NCBI GenBank assembly: GCA_027972325.1
Contig: JAPMOS010000114.1
Coordinates: 62,001 to 126,000, forward strand
Direction of reading: 5' to 3'
Length of the DNA: 64,000 nt
Source of the DNA: Paratrimastix pyriformis
Lineage: Eukaryota; Preaxostyla; Paratrimastigidae
Numbering within the stretch: position 1 is the stretch's first letter; each line of letters opens with the position of its first letter. Below, in pieces: positions 9,977-19,264 of this stretch. The position numbers and the translations under genes were made by a program. The notes below the pieces were generated by a model that was not told where the DNA came from, did not search any database, and saw only the letters and a program-made list of their open reading frames with translations.

Positions 9977-11011
9977 ATGGAAAAGACCATTCAAAATGCT
10001 TATAGCAATCCTAAAACGGGCTTTGTTTCTGCTCCTAAATTGTATCGAAAACTCAAACAAGATGACAAGAAAATCACCTTAGATGCTGTCCAAAACGTGC
10101 TAAATAAGACACCTGATTATCAAATCATGAAAGAAGATAGAAAACCCAAAAAGTTCAACACGATTGTGGCTCATACTGCTCTCGCATGTGTTCAGATGGA
10201 TATCATCATCTATGATCGTTTTAAGACGAGAACTGGATTCGAGAACATCCTCTGTGTTATTGATGTGTACTCTCGTTATGCTGCCTGTCGTCCACTTAAA
10301 ACAAGAAAGCCCACTGAGGTTCTCAAAGCAATTAAAAGTATCTTCCATGATGACTTAAAAGGTACTCCTGAAAACATCAACTGTGACAATGAATTCCAAG
10401 CTAAACAATATGTCAAATGGATGACTGATAATCATGTTGTGGCTCATTTCAGTGACCCTGAAGAAATCAATAAGAATAGTATTGTTGAACGATTCAATCG
10501 TACAATTGCTCTCAAACTACAACGTTGGCGTCTCTCTTCTGGTGACTCCGATTGGACTAAAGTTCTTCCTGATTTGGTATCTTCTTACAACAATGATTAC
10601 CACAGAACCATTAAAGCAACACCTTATAATGTGTTCAACAACCATGATACAAACAAACAATCAGTCACTCAAATAGAACGTATTTATAATATTGGTGACC
10701 ATGTTCGTGCTGTTCGAAAGCTCAAAGCATTCGCTAAAGGTGATGAAGTAAAGTATTCTCTCGCTGTCTATATCATTGACTCATTCGATGGTAAAAAGTA
10801 TGTTCTCAAGAACCTGAAGTCTGGAGAACTGTTGAAAAAACACTACAAACAATATGAGTTGAAGAAGGTTGGTGAAATCATCGAGAAGGAGAGCACTGAA
10901 AAAGCTGTCAAGAAGATTGATGACACAAAGAAGAAAAGACTCGTCAAACGAAGACTGACTCGAGAAGGTATTGACACAGATAATATAATGCATGATATGA
11001 AGCTCCGTTAA
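9977..11011 (+). CDS. Polinton DDE (rve) integrase
   Basis: A 344-residue frame. The catalytic triad is visible: first Asp in VQMDIIIYD, second Asp in INCDNEF, and the Glu about 35 residues later in NSIVERFNRT. The surrounding residues (LCVIDVYSRYAACRPL) are typical of retroviral-type integrase cores. An N-terminal helical region precedes the core, and a C-terminal SH3/chromo-like segment (IYNIGDHVRAVRKLK) follows, then a basic tail. It catalyses insertion of the linear element into host DNA. Placement near one end of the element, pointing outward, is usual for Polintons. The frame looks whole. Confidence 0.9.
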   Translation: MEKTIQNAYSNPKTGFVSAPKLYRKLKQDDKKITLDAVQNVLNKTPDYQIMKEDRKPKKFNTIVAHTALACVQMDIIIYDRFKTRTGFENILCVIDVYSRYAACRPLKTRKPTEVLKAIKSIFHDDLKGTPENINCDNEFQAKQYVKWMTDNHVVAHFSDPEEINKNSIVERFNRTIALKLQRWRLSSGDSDWTKVLPDLVSSYNNDYHRTIKATPYNVFNNHDTNKQSVTQIERIYNIGDHVRAVRKLKAFAKGDEVKYSLAVYIIDSFDGKKYVLKNLKSGELLKKHYKQYELKKVGEIIEKESTEKAVKKIDDTKKKRLVKRRLTREGIDTDNIMHDMKLR

Positions 11012-11178
11012 TGGAAATATTCATTTTCATACACTATTGTTGTGGAATCGTCACTCTCATCTCCTTTCTTCTTAGTTATTGTAACAGTGAAATATTCATC
11101 ACCATGAAGCTTAATCAACTCCTGTAGGAGTTCAAATAGCGCCCTATCAATCTTAACTGGATGCTTATCACAATTCAT
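11008..11178 (-). CDS. Small protein of 56 aa next to the integrase
   Basis: Read by eye on the minus strand: a 56-residue frame starting MNCDKHPVKIDRALFELL and ending with VYENEYFH, overlapping the integrase stop by 4 bp tail to tail. The sequence is balanced, with an amphipathic helix followed by a beta-like segment (YFTVTITKKK). A CTATAG-containing box lies about 15-20 bp before the ATG, as for other genes of this element. No known family. Confidence 0.5.
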   Translation of the reverse strand: MNCDKHPVKIDRALFELLQELIKLHGDEYFTVTITKKKGDESDDSTTIVYENEYFH

Positions 11179-11723
11179 TCTCTATATACTAACTATAGAT
11201 AATTATTTTTTCTTCAAATACCTTTACATGTTAATCAACTGCTATCACTCGTTCACTATTTCATTGAGTTAGCCCCAGTAGCTCATTGAATTATCATCTT
11301 AAAACACTCAGAGCTCAAATGATGAAACGCTGTTTTTATCTCTTTGAAATAGAAGGTAAATCTGATTGATTTCTCTTTCAATTCATGTCAAAGCTGAGTA
11401 AATTTTCGCTTTAAAGGGCTCGGTGCTGAAATCAAATTTCATATTGTTTTATCATTTTGTCATACTTTTCCATTTTCTTAGAATCAATTATTTGAGCTGA
11501 TTCAATCAAAAGAATGCATCATTTACTTAAGATTGATGCATTATTTAATGATCACTTTTGAAAAGCACTTTTGTCACAATTTTATTTTGAATGAAGAGAT
11601 AAGCTGTTTCTGATTGAATTCTCTTTCGTTTGATGCTTAAGATGATTGAATTGTTTGATTTGACAAAAATGGCAAAATAATTTCTGGGACAAAAAAATGG
11701 AAAAAAAATTGAAAATGCATGGA
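11179..11723. other. AT-rich non-coding flank of the Polinton
   Basis: About 540 bp, strongly A/T-rich, with no convincing reading frame on either strand. Scattered short words recur (AGCTGA, GATTGAATT, ATGCTTAA), foreshadowing the tandem repeat that follows. It probably belongs to the terminal region of the element. Confidence 0.6.
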
Positions 11724-12003
11724 GAATTCGCTTTTTGCCTCTAATTTCGTTTGTAGCTCGAATGAATTGATGCTTAAATCATTCCAAGCTGATTAAAATA
11801 AAATGCTCGTTTTACTTAAAAAACATTGAGAAAAAAGATTTTGCTCTGAAGAATTCGATTTTTGCCTCAAATAACGTTTGTAGCTCGAGAAAATTAATGC
11901 TTAAATCATTCAAAGCTGATAAAATAAAATGCTCCTTTTCGATAAAATATAATGAGAAAAAAAGATTTTGTTCTGAAGAAATCGATTTTTGCCTCAAATA
12001 TCA
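11724..12003. repeat. 127-bp tandem repeat, just over two copies
   Basis: Landmarks recur at exactly 127-bp spacing: GAATTCG at 11724 and 11851, GAAATCG at 11978. Each unit carries TTTTTGCCTC, a TTTGTAGCTCGA word, TTAATGCTTAAATCATTC-like sequence and a run ending in AAAAGATTTTG. A degenerate upstream unit may be present near 11597. Tandem units at the edge are common in the long terminal inverted repeats of Polinton-like elements; the matching left end is outside the window. Confidence 0.7.
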
Positions 12004-12021
12004 ACGCAAGCGTGAAAAATT

Positions 12022-12505
12022 GTGTGTGAAAATCGCTTGTCTCAGAACTCTCCTTTTATAACTACTATCACACCACCGGCTTCCGCCGCCGGGTCCGGCC
12101 CCGCTGGGGCAGCCCCGGGACCCGAGAAGAGCGACGGACCCACAGCCCCTCCAATGCAACTCGAAGTTGGCTCAACAGGAGAGCGCTCCACTGCAGTGCT
12201 GGTGACCCCGGGTTCGACCCCGGCCGGGCCCGTAGCCCCTTTTTTCGACTTCGAGTCGTCTCTTCCCCCACTTATGGGGATGGAGCCCACCGGTCTCGGC
12301 TCCCCGGACGAGCCCGAAGTGAGCTCTGGCGCAACTAGTGTCTCCCGAGGCCTGTTCACTCCCCCCTCCCAAGAACCACTGGCCCCGGCCCTCCCTTCTC
12401 ACAGCAAGGAGCCTGAAGACCACCCTCCGAGTCCGGGGACTCGCGGTGTGCCCGCGGCTGCCGCCGACCCAGCAGACGCGCAACGAGAACAGCCCGAGGA
12501 GCGGC
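12022..12505 (+). pseudogene. LINE N-terminal region, Pro/Ala/Ser/Gly-rich
   Basis: A frame opening at 12022 reads into the GC-rich block and gives about 160 low-complexity residues rich in Pro, Ala, Ser, Thr and Gly before entering the CAG-rich repeat. The first residues (MCENRLSQNS) come from AT-rich DNA, so the true LINE start may be later or further in. No domain recognised. High GC leaves several frames open, so this is weak evidence for translation. Confidence 0.35.
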
Positions 12506-13022
12506 CACACCAGCAGCAGCAGGCCCAGCAGCAGGCCCAGCAGCAGGCAGCAGCAGGCAGCAGCAGGCCCAGCAGCAGCAGGCCCAGCAGCAGCAGGCCC
12601 AGCAGCAGGCCCAGCAGCAGGTCCAACAGCGGCAGGCCCAGCAGCGGCAGGCCCAGCAGCAGCAGGCCAGCAGCAGCAGGCCCAGCAGCAGCAGGCCCAG
12701 CAACAGCAGGCCCAGCAACAGCAGCAGGCCCAGCAACAGCAGCAGCAGGCCCAGCAGCAGCAAGCCCAGCAACAGCAGCGGAGTAGCAGCAGGCCCAGCA
12801 GCAGGCCCAGCAGCAGCAGGCCCAGCAGCAGCAGGCCCAGCAGCAGCAGGCCCAGCAGCAGCAGGCCCAGCAGCAGCAGCGGCGGCGGCAGCGGCAGCGG
12901 CAGCAGCAGCAGCAGCAGCAGCAGGCCCAGCAGCAGGCCCAGCAGCAGCCCAGCAGCAGCAGGCCCAGCAGCAGCAGCAGCAGGCCCAGCAGCAGCAGGC
13001 CCAGCAGCAGCAGGCCCAGCTC
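12505..13022 (+). repeat. Compound CAG/GCAGGCC minisatellite
   Basis: About 500 bp of irregular repeats built from CAG runs separated by GCC (units of 12-15 bp such as CAGCAGCAGGCC). On the plus strand it reads as poly-Gln/Ala, Ser/Arg/Pro or Ala/Gly/Pro depending on the frame; on the minus strand it gives long Leu/Cys-rich frames that are artefacts. If translated within the LINE it would be a Gln/Ala-rich linker. Confidence 0.85.
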
Positions 13023-13129
13023 CCCTTCCGCCGCTCGACGAGGCCTCAGAGGCCACGGGCAGCGGCGGGTCGTCCACACCGACAAGAGCAGCGCCACCCA
13101 TACACCACCGCCCAGCAAGTCGCTGCCCC

Positions 13130-13400
13130 CATCCCCCCTCATCTCAGGCGAGGACATCGAGACCCTGCTCGAACCCAACGCGCCCGACGACGTGCTCGAC
13201 GACATCCTGTGGCAAGTGCCGGCTGACTGGTACTGGTCTTGCCTGCGTGGCCTCGGCGCATCGTGCCCCCGCGGCAAGTTGAGCGAGCCGGACAGACGGA
13301 GGGCCCTGATCAGCGCACTTCGTCGACACGGCAAGGCTCTCACGCTCGGGGACCTCCTCCGCCTCGCCGCGGCGACTCGACCGTCCACCCGATCAAGCTC
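13130..13400 (+). pseudogene. LINE segment with a small Trp-containing helical region
   Basis: One frame gives a coherent stretch of about 75 residues, including EDIETLLEPNAPDDVLDDIL, then WQVPADWYWSC and a basic helix (RRALISALRRHGKALTLGDL). It sits between the CAG repeat and the protease Cys box. I do not recognise it; it may be the N-terminal extension of the protease. Confidence 0.35.
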
Positions 13401-13459
13401 TGGACACCGTCCCTGGCCACACCAGAACCACCGCCTTCGCCTCAGCGGCGGATCCCGGC

Positions 13460-14190
13460 CGGGGTGACGAATGACGACGGCCAGTCGTGCGCGTACGCGG
13501 CGACGGTGCCTGGCCGGCCTTCGCCTTCGCAGCCCAGTCGAGGCGTCGCTTCGGGGCACACCCGTCCTCGAGGTCATCGGGGCGGCCGTCGCCGCGGCGG
13601 CGCACCCCTCAACAACGACGGCGGTGGACATTCGGCCTGTGGTGACCGCCGTCAGCCGAGACATGCCGCACATCAGGGCCCGGCGGGGCGCCTACGCGGA
13701 CGCCTCGGAACTCATGCTCGCGGTGCTCTCCGCCGCAAGGAGGCCAGACTTGTTCCGAGCCTCGTCGCGGGGGACTTCTCTGTGCGCGAAGTGCGGAGCG
13801 GCGACATCCTGGGAGACCCCGAGAGCACCTTCCTGCTGGCGAGCAGCCTGGACCCCTGCGAGTTGACAAGTGCTCCTGCGGTGGCCAGCTGCGGGAACTG
13901 TCGGCCGTCAAGCCTGCCCCGGTGCTGGTCGTCACGGTGGACAAGCTCGCGGGTGTCATTGCACGTGCGTTCAAGACGGGACGCCTGGAACGGGAGGGCT
14001 GGCCGAGCTTCCGCCTCGTCGGGGGGCTGAGGCACATTGGCTCCCCACCACTGGCCACGAAACGGCCATTTTCAGGACCAACGACGGGGCCCTCTTCGAC
14101 CTCTCCGGGACGAGGAGGACCGAGGTCACAACGAGTGACGTCGAGGAGGGCCTCCGCCTCCTTGTTTTGTGGTGGAGAGGGATGTCACCA
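13460..14190 (+). pseudogene. USP-like (peptidase C19) cysteine protease domain of the LINE
   Basis: Read across frames by eye, the order of ubiquitin-specific-protease landmarks is present. A Cys box NDDGQSCAYAATV (13466-13505) matches the NxGNTC-type box. YADASELMLAVL (about 13692-13727) matches the QDAxEFLxxLL helix. A CxxC (LCAKCG, about 13785) and a later CSCGGQL (about 13873) match the zinc pair. A His region follows: FRLVGGLRHIGS, then GHETAIFR..DGALFD (about 14007-14100), equivalent to GHYxAxxR...WxxFDD. These parts lie in three frames, so the copy cannot make a whole enzyme as assembled. Known LINEs carry ULP- or OTU-type proteases; a USP-type one would be unusual. Confidence 0.5.
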
Positions 14191-14554
14191 CCGCCGCAAC
14201 GATTCTCAAGGCGGCCCCTGGGCAGCAGCTCCGGCGCCCACCCCATCCCGTCTCACGACCAAGCGGCACTGCCCACCCCGGCTACTCCACCCACCTCAGC
14301 AGCACCATCGGCCCCGACAGCAGTCCGTGACGCAGAGAGCGACCCGACCCAGCCCCCGTCGGCCCCCGCCCACCCCACCCCAGTGGCCCAGCAGGCCGGC
14401 CCAGGGAGCAGCTCCTTGCCCCTCCCGTCGACCGGCCCGCCTCACCCGCAGACGTCAGCCCCTCCCCGAGCGACCAGGCCACCACCAACACGCCCGAGGA
14501 GGAACACCAGGACCACACGGGCGCACCGCTCAACCACAACCGGCCCCGCAGCAG

Positions 14555-15035
14555 CGAGGACTTCGTGATCTTCTACCCCCGGGGCCGCCAGGGGGAGATG
14601 GACAAGGGGCCCAAGCCCGTCGCTGTCTGGAGCCGCAGGGGTGGACGTGGGCGTCCTTCGCGAGCCGCGCCGAAGCCGAATCGGCGATGCAGACGGCCAC
14701 CCGGAAGGCGATGTGGGCCAAGTCAACTGCCGAGCGCCTCGGCATTCGCGTGGAGGCCCGCCGTCGCCGACACACACCCGGCACGCCAACAGGGGACACC
14801 GACCGGCCGGCCACAGGCCGAGGGGCCCGTTCGAGCTCTACTTCCCCGACGGAGCCCCGGATGGCCTCACCCCTGCCCCCACCGCAGTCCGAACCTCCCG
14901 TGAGGGCCAAGCTTGGGCGGTGTTCTCCTCGCTGGAGGATGCCACGGCGGCCCGAGCCGGCGCGAGCACACGTGTGGCCTGGTCGAAGGCCACGGCGGCG
15001 CGGCTCAACCTCCCGCCAGAGGCGACGAGCCCACG
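14555..15035 (+). pseudogene. Tandemly duplicated ~65-aa domain in the LINE
   Basis: Two related segments lie in a row. The first (about 14560-14760) starts FVIFYPRGRQG, has PKPVAVWSR, then WTWASFASRAEAESA and ends TRKAMWAKSTAERLGI. The second (about 14827-15030) starts FELYFPDGAPDG, has PAPTAVRTS, then AWAVFSSLEDATAA and ends TRVAWSKATAARLNL. The shared pattern (F-hydrophobic-P-G, P-x-P-x-AV, W-A-x-F-x-S, T-R-x-A-W-x-K-x-T-A-x-R-L) shows an internal duplication. The fold could be RRM-like, as in LINE RNA-binding regions, but this is inference. Confidence 0.55.
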
Positions 15036-15640
15036 ACTCCCGCAAGCGCCTTCAACAGTCAGCCCCACGGCGGCAGGGGCGCCCGCCTCGGGCGGGCGGG
15101 GTTGCAGCGGGCGGCGGCGGCCACACCCGCGGGGGCAACGGCCATCCGCGCGGAGAACACCGAGACCGACGACGAGGCCGGGACCGACGAGGCCGAGACT
15201 GGGCCTCGCGGTGCCACGCAGAGAAGGCGGCGAGCCCGAGGGGGATCCCGCCGCCGAGGCCCCACGGGGATCCCACTGACCTGGGCACAGGTGGAGGCTC
15301 TCCAACCCCTGAGGAACGCCCGAGCCAGAACTGTGCGACCGATCCGCCCCGGGATGCGCGGACCAGCGAGCACTCTCCCACCGACAAACGCCATGGGCTA
15401 CCCCCGAGACCGTATTCATCCTTCCCAACAGCATGCCCATGGCCCAGCTCACCCTTGCCGATGGCCGCCCCTTTCGCCACTAAGTCGGGGACCACCGACA
15501 AGTCGGGTCCGGTGCCTGGTCCCCCGCCCCGCCACCACCCTGGAGCCAGCCACCCCTCCCAGTGCGCGGCCGCCACCAGCTGCCTCCACCTCTCCCGCCA
15601 AGCACCCAACACCCCGACCGGGCCACCCCGCCACACGAGC
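15035..15640 (+). other. LINE linker, low-complexity Pro/Arg/Gly
   Basis: All frames read as Pro/Arg/Gly/Ala-rich low-complexity protein and no domain stands out. Probably a flexible linker between the duplicated domain and the GIY-YIG nuclease. Confidence 0.4.
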
Positions 15641-15970
15641 ATGGAGGGCAAGGTACCCACCCTGTACCTGCTCTCCGACCGAAGACGCCATGTGTATGTC
15701 GGAACGACTGTCAACCTCACCCACCGGGTCCTCCAGCACAACGGCCTGCTCGCCGGGGCGCACAGCAGACCCAGGGCCACCGGTGGCACCTCCTGGCCGC
15801 GTGCTGGGGCCCCCGCTGGAGCAGATCAGGCAGCTGGAGGACCTCCTGCACCGCCCGGACTCTGGCTGCGGCTTCCGCAAACCCGTCACCGTCAAACAGA
15901 CTGTAGGGGCCCTCTGCTCCCTCCTCGCTCGCCTCAAGCTCCACCGTGCTCACCTGCATCTTGTCGCCCC
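15640..15970 (+). pseudogene. SLX1-like GIY-YIG nuclease domain of the LINE
   Basis: The segment reads LYLLSDRRRHVYVGTT, with the GIY-like strand (LYLLS) and the YVG strand about 10 residues apart, followed by NLTHRVLQHNG (Arg and HN of SLX1-type nucleases), then a W-H-L-L-A strand and a Glu in QLEDLLHRPD that would be the metal-binding residue. These parts lie in more than one frame (changes near 15.76 and 15.80 kb). The nuclease lies N-terminal to the RT, as in the permuted Penelope-like elements, but the RT that follows is of LINE type. It would cut target DNA or process an intermediate; function inferred. Confidence 0.55.
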
Positions 15971-16740
15971 GATCCGCACCGACCTCGCCACGGCCGTAAC
16001 CGGCTGCACGGTGACACATGGACCCCTTCTCCACACCTTCCCACCCGAGGCCCCAACCGCCGGCCGAGGCTCCTCATCGACAACCTCAGCAGGGACCCCC
16101 TCCGGCAGCGTCGCCCTCCCAGGCCCGAGGCAGCCGCGCTCTCCGACCAGGAGCGCACCTCGCTCCGGGCCGCTGCCACCCTGACCGACCCGGAGGCCAT
16201 CCTCGAGGCAGTCATCCCCGTCCTGGCCCAGCGGACTCCGGCCAGGCGCCCCCACCACCAGGCCCCCCGCGCCCCGCAGGTACCTCGGGGCCACTGCGGG
16301 CCGCCCGCGAGCGGGTGCGCCGCCTCCAGATCCGACTGCGCGCACTGGGCCACGCGACGCGCCGTCCCCAGCACGCACCCCCTCGCCTCCTTCTCTCCTG
16401 GCGCAAGGCCCGGGCGAACCTGGCCACGGCCCGAGTCCGGACACGGACCGCAGCTGCCCGCACGGCCGCGCGCCAACAGTTGTCTTTGTTCTTCAAGAAC
16501 AGGCGCAGATTCTTTGCCACCTTGGCCGGCGACACCCAGCGGCCGCCCTGCCCCATCTCCTGGCAACAGCTCAACGAGCACCACAGCCGTGAGGCCGCCT
16601 CTGGTGGCCCCGAGCCTCCACCCCGGCATCCCGTGGGCGACCCTGGCAGCGACAACCCCGCCCCTCACCCCGGCCGAGGCGGCGGCCCTCGAGCCGACAT
16701 TTCCGAGCAAGAAGTGGTCGACCAGGTCGGCAAGGCCGCA
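15970..16740 (+). other. LINE region between GIY-YIG and reverse transcriptase
   Basis: Arg/Pro/Ala-rich in all frames, with a helical basic stretch (NRRRFFATLAGDTQ near 16.50 kb, then ISWQQLNEHH) that resembles the pre-RT region of LINEs. No separate domain recognised. Confidence 0.4.
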
Positions 16741-18300
16741 CCCACACCGCGCCTGGCAGCGACGGGGCCGGCATCGACGCCCTCAAGCACCTAGTCAAGG
16801 ACCCGGCCCTCCTCGGCGCGCTGGTGGCTCTCCTCCGTGCCTGCTGGCAGACCAAGTCCACCCTGCCCGCTGGCGCGCGAGCACGGCCGTGCTGCTCCTG
16901 AAGCGAGGCAAGGACCCCACGGCCGTCTCGAGTTGGCGCCACGTGGCCCTGTGCGACGTCCTGGCCAAACTGTACAGCGGCATCCTGGCGCACCGCCTCA
17001 CGGACTTCCTCGGCCATCCGGGCCGACTCGCCCTCTCAGCACGGCTTCGCGCCGGCGCTCGGCCCGTTGCTCCACGTCAGCACCCTGCTGGCCACCATGG
17101 AGAGCCGGCGGGTGGCCGGGGACCCTCTGCGCCTACTTTTCTGGATTTGACGAATGCCTTCGGGTCGGTGGAAGCGTATGTCATCCGGAAGGCCTGAGAT
17201 TGGCCGGCATCCCCGGCCACCTGCAGGCGGCCATCCTCGAGCTCTACCAGGGGCTCTCCATGACCTGGCGGGACTGCTACGACCGGGGCCGCCCCGACGA
17301 GCCCCTCCCCCCAATCGCTCTTGAAAGGGGGGTCAAACAAGGCGACGCACTGAGCCCGGTGGTGTTCCTCCTCGCCCTTGATCCGCTCCTCCGCTGGCTC
17401 GAGCTGCCCGACCCGACCCTGGGCCCGCTGGGTGCCGGCCTGGCCGGGGACCCCACCACCGCCGCCAGCTGCCAGGCCTTTGCCGACGATCTCGTGGTGA
17501 CCGCCGCCAGCGACGCGGCCCTGCGGGTGCTCTGCGCCAGGCTGGAGGCCTTCCTGGCCTGGGCCCGGCTGCGCCTGAATGCGAAGAAATGCGCCATCCT
17601 GGCCGCCGACAAGGGCCACGCCCAGCCGGGCTTCCTCCTGCAGCTCCAAGGTCAGCCCATCCCGGCCATGGGCGACACCACCACCTACACCTACCTGGGA
17701 TACACCGTGCGCTTCGACGGCTCCTGGGACGACCACCTCCAGCGCATCACGGCCTCCTGGAACGACCGGCTGGCCCGCATCCATGCCTGCGCTCTGCCGC
17801 CCCTGGCGAAAATCGAGTGCGTCAGGGAATGGGCCTTCCCGACGCTACTCTATGGCATGACGGCGATTTGTCCATCGACGGAGCAGTGCCGCGCCCTCGA
17901 GGACGACCTGGCCCGGTACGCCTCCGCATGGCTCACGGGTCGCCCACTGAGGACCGACAAACGCTTCTTCCCGGGTGTCCCGCGCGACTTCCTCTTCCTT
18001 GCCGGCCAAGGCCCGGGCCTCCCGAGGATCGAGGCCTCCCTGCGCCAAGCCCACCTCTGCCTGATCGCCCGGCTCCTCACCCCGCCCCCCAACGGCCAGT
18101 TCATCGCCCAGTGGGAGCGCCCCAACGCCATGGCCCGGGCCCTGGCGGCCGCCGCCGACCCACGATATCCCCGCAACCCGCCCGCCGCCGCCCCCACCAA
18201 AGGGGCTCGTGGCCCCCACCACGCAGCCTCTGGCAGTGGCTGGCCGAGGCGCAGACACGCCACTCGTTCACTCTGGCGCGGGGCCAGGGCGGGTGGCTGC
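16740..18300 (+). pseudogene. LINE reverse transcriptase
   Basis: Makes cDNA at the target site. Motifs in order: fingers region LLLKRGKDPTAVSSWRHVAL and LCDVLAKLYSGILAHRL (16.89-17.01 kb); motif A FLDLTNAFGSVEA (about 17.14 kb, catalytic Asp); motif B ERGVKQGDALSPVVF (about 17.32 kb); motif C QAFADDLVV (about 17.48 kb, the two catalytic Asp); then LNAKKCAIL and the thumb YTYLGYTVRFDGSWDDHL, followed by LPPLAKIECVREWAFPTLL. All are typical of non-LTR retrotransposons. Motif A is in a different frame from motifs B and C, with at least two frame changes between 17.02 and 17.20 kb, so this copy is not functional as assembled. Confidence 0.85.
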
Positions 18301-18429
18301 TGACCAACCACCTGATCCGGGGTGGCCGACTGTTCCCCGCTGCCGGGGCAGTGACCCCGAGCCCGCGCGCCGCAAGGAGCTGCGCCTGATGAAAGTTGTC
18401 GATGTCCTCCGCGCCATGCCCGCCGATGC

Positions 18430-18870
18430 CATCCAGGTCTACACCGACGGGTCCTTCGAGTGCGGCCCTGAGGGCCAGCTCCGCGGGGAGCGCCGCCGCG
18501 GTCCTGATCCACCCCGACGGCCGCGCACTGTCGTTGCGCCGCACCCTCCAGTGGCCCACAAGCAACGCCCAGGCCGAGATCGAGGCCATCCGGCTGGCCA
18601 TCGACCTCCTCGGCCGGGAGCGGGTCGGCCGAGACCGGTGCGTGCTGCTGCTGTCGGACAGCGAGTACGCCCTCGGTGCCCTGTGCCGCGCCACCTGCCT
18701 GACCCAGTCGCAGCAGGAGGTCCTCCGACTCCGGGACGAGCTGGTCTCCCGGTGGCCGCGCCTCCTCTGCCATCACGTGCCCTCCCACGTGGACGCGGTG
18801 GCCCCGGCTGCCCCCACCTGTGGGGCAATTTGCAGGCCGACCGGCTGGCCGGCGAGGCCGCGGCAGCCCG
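18430..18870 (+). pseudogene. LINE RNase H domain
   Basis: VYTDGSFECG (18.44 kb, first Asp), then GSAAAVLIHPDGRA, the helix with Glu (NAQAEIEAIRLAIDLL), LLLSDSEYALGAL (second Asp), HHVPSHVD, and finally WGNLQADRLAGEA (last Asp). This is a complete RNase H I motif set that would remove RNA from the cDNA hybrid. The parts alternate between two frames (changes near 18.48 and 18.81 kb). RNase H between RT and a restriction-like nuclease is uncommon among LINE groups with C-terminal nucleases. Confidence 0.75.
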
Positions 18871-19264
18871 CCCCCACCGACAAGGCCGGCCCGCCACCCC
18901 CATCCAACAGGGCTTGGCCTGCCCGCCGGAGATGCCCTTCCGCCCCTCGGGCCCCAAGGACGCCCCATTGCCGTACCCCACCCGACCCTTCACGCTCGCG
19001 GTGGCCCGGGGATTCTGCCAGGCCCTCCAGTGCGAGGAGGAGGCCCGCGGCTGGGCCCCGGCGCAGCCGATTCTCCTCGGGGGTCACCCTGGACGGCCTC
19101 GAGCAAAGCTGGCCGCGCCCGCCTGGCGCCAGCAGGCCGCCCCCGACTGGAAGGTGCGCCGGCTCGTCTGGCTGCTGTTCGGCACCTTCCCCACCCTGCA
19201 AACCATTCGGTGCCGATACGCGCGGAAGGCCTCAGCATCTGCCGGCGACGCCCCCCCGGTGGGG

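Larger units (their letters stand above)
1..12020. mobile_element. Polinton-like integrated DNA element, right-hand part
   Basis: AT-rich block with densely packed genes on both strands, ending where base composition jumps to GC-rich near 12.05 kb. Seen directly: a DDE (rve-type) integrase, a protein-primed family-B DNA polymerase, a GIY-YIG nuclease, a TFIIB-like zinc-ribbon protein and several small membrane or coiled-coil proteins. Integrase plus protein-primed polymerase is the signature of Polintons/Mavericks and related virophage-like or adintovirus-like elements (established knowledge). Major capsid, penton, ATPase and protease genes are not in view and would lie left of base 1. The element looks mostly whole over the visible part, with about three broken places. 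Because the left end is missing, terminal inverted repeats and target duplication cannot be checked. Confidence 0.85.

Noticed and set aside
12172-13673. Long minus-strand frames rich in Leu/Cys/Ala across the CAG repeat
   Set aside because: They are the complement of a CAG/GCC minisatellite; repeat composition keeps all frames open. No non-repeat domain.
17850-18968. Minus-strand 372-residue frame
   Set aside because: Antisense to the RT-RNase H region; open only because of high GC.
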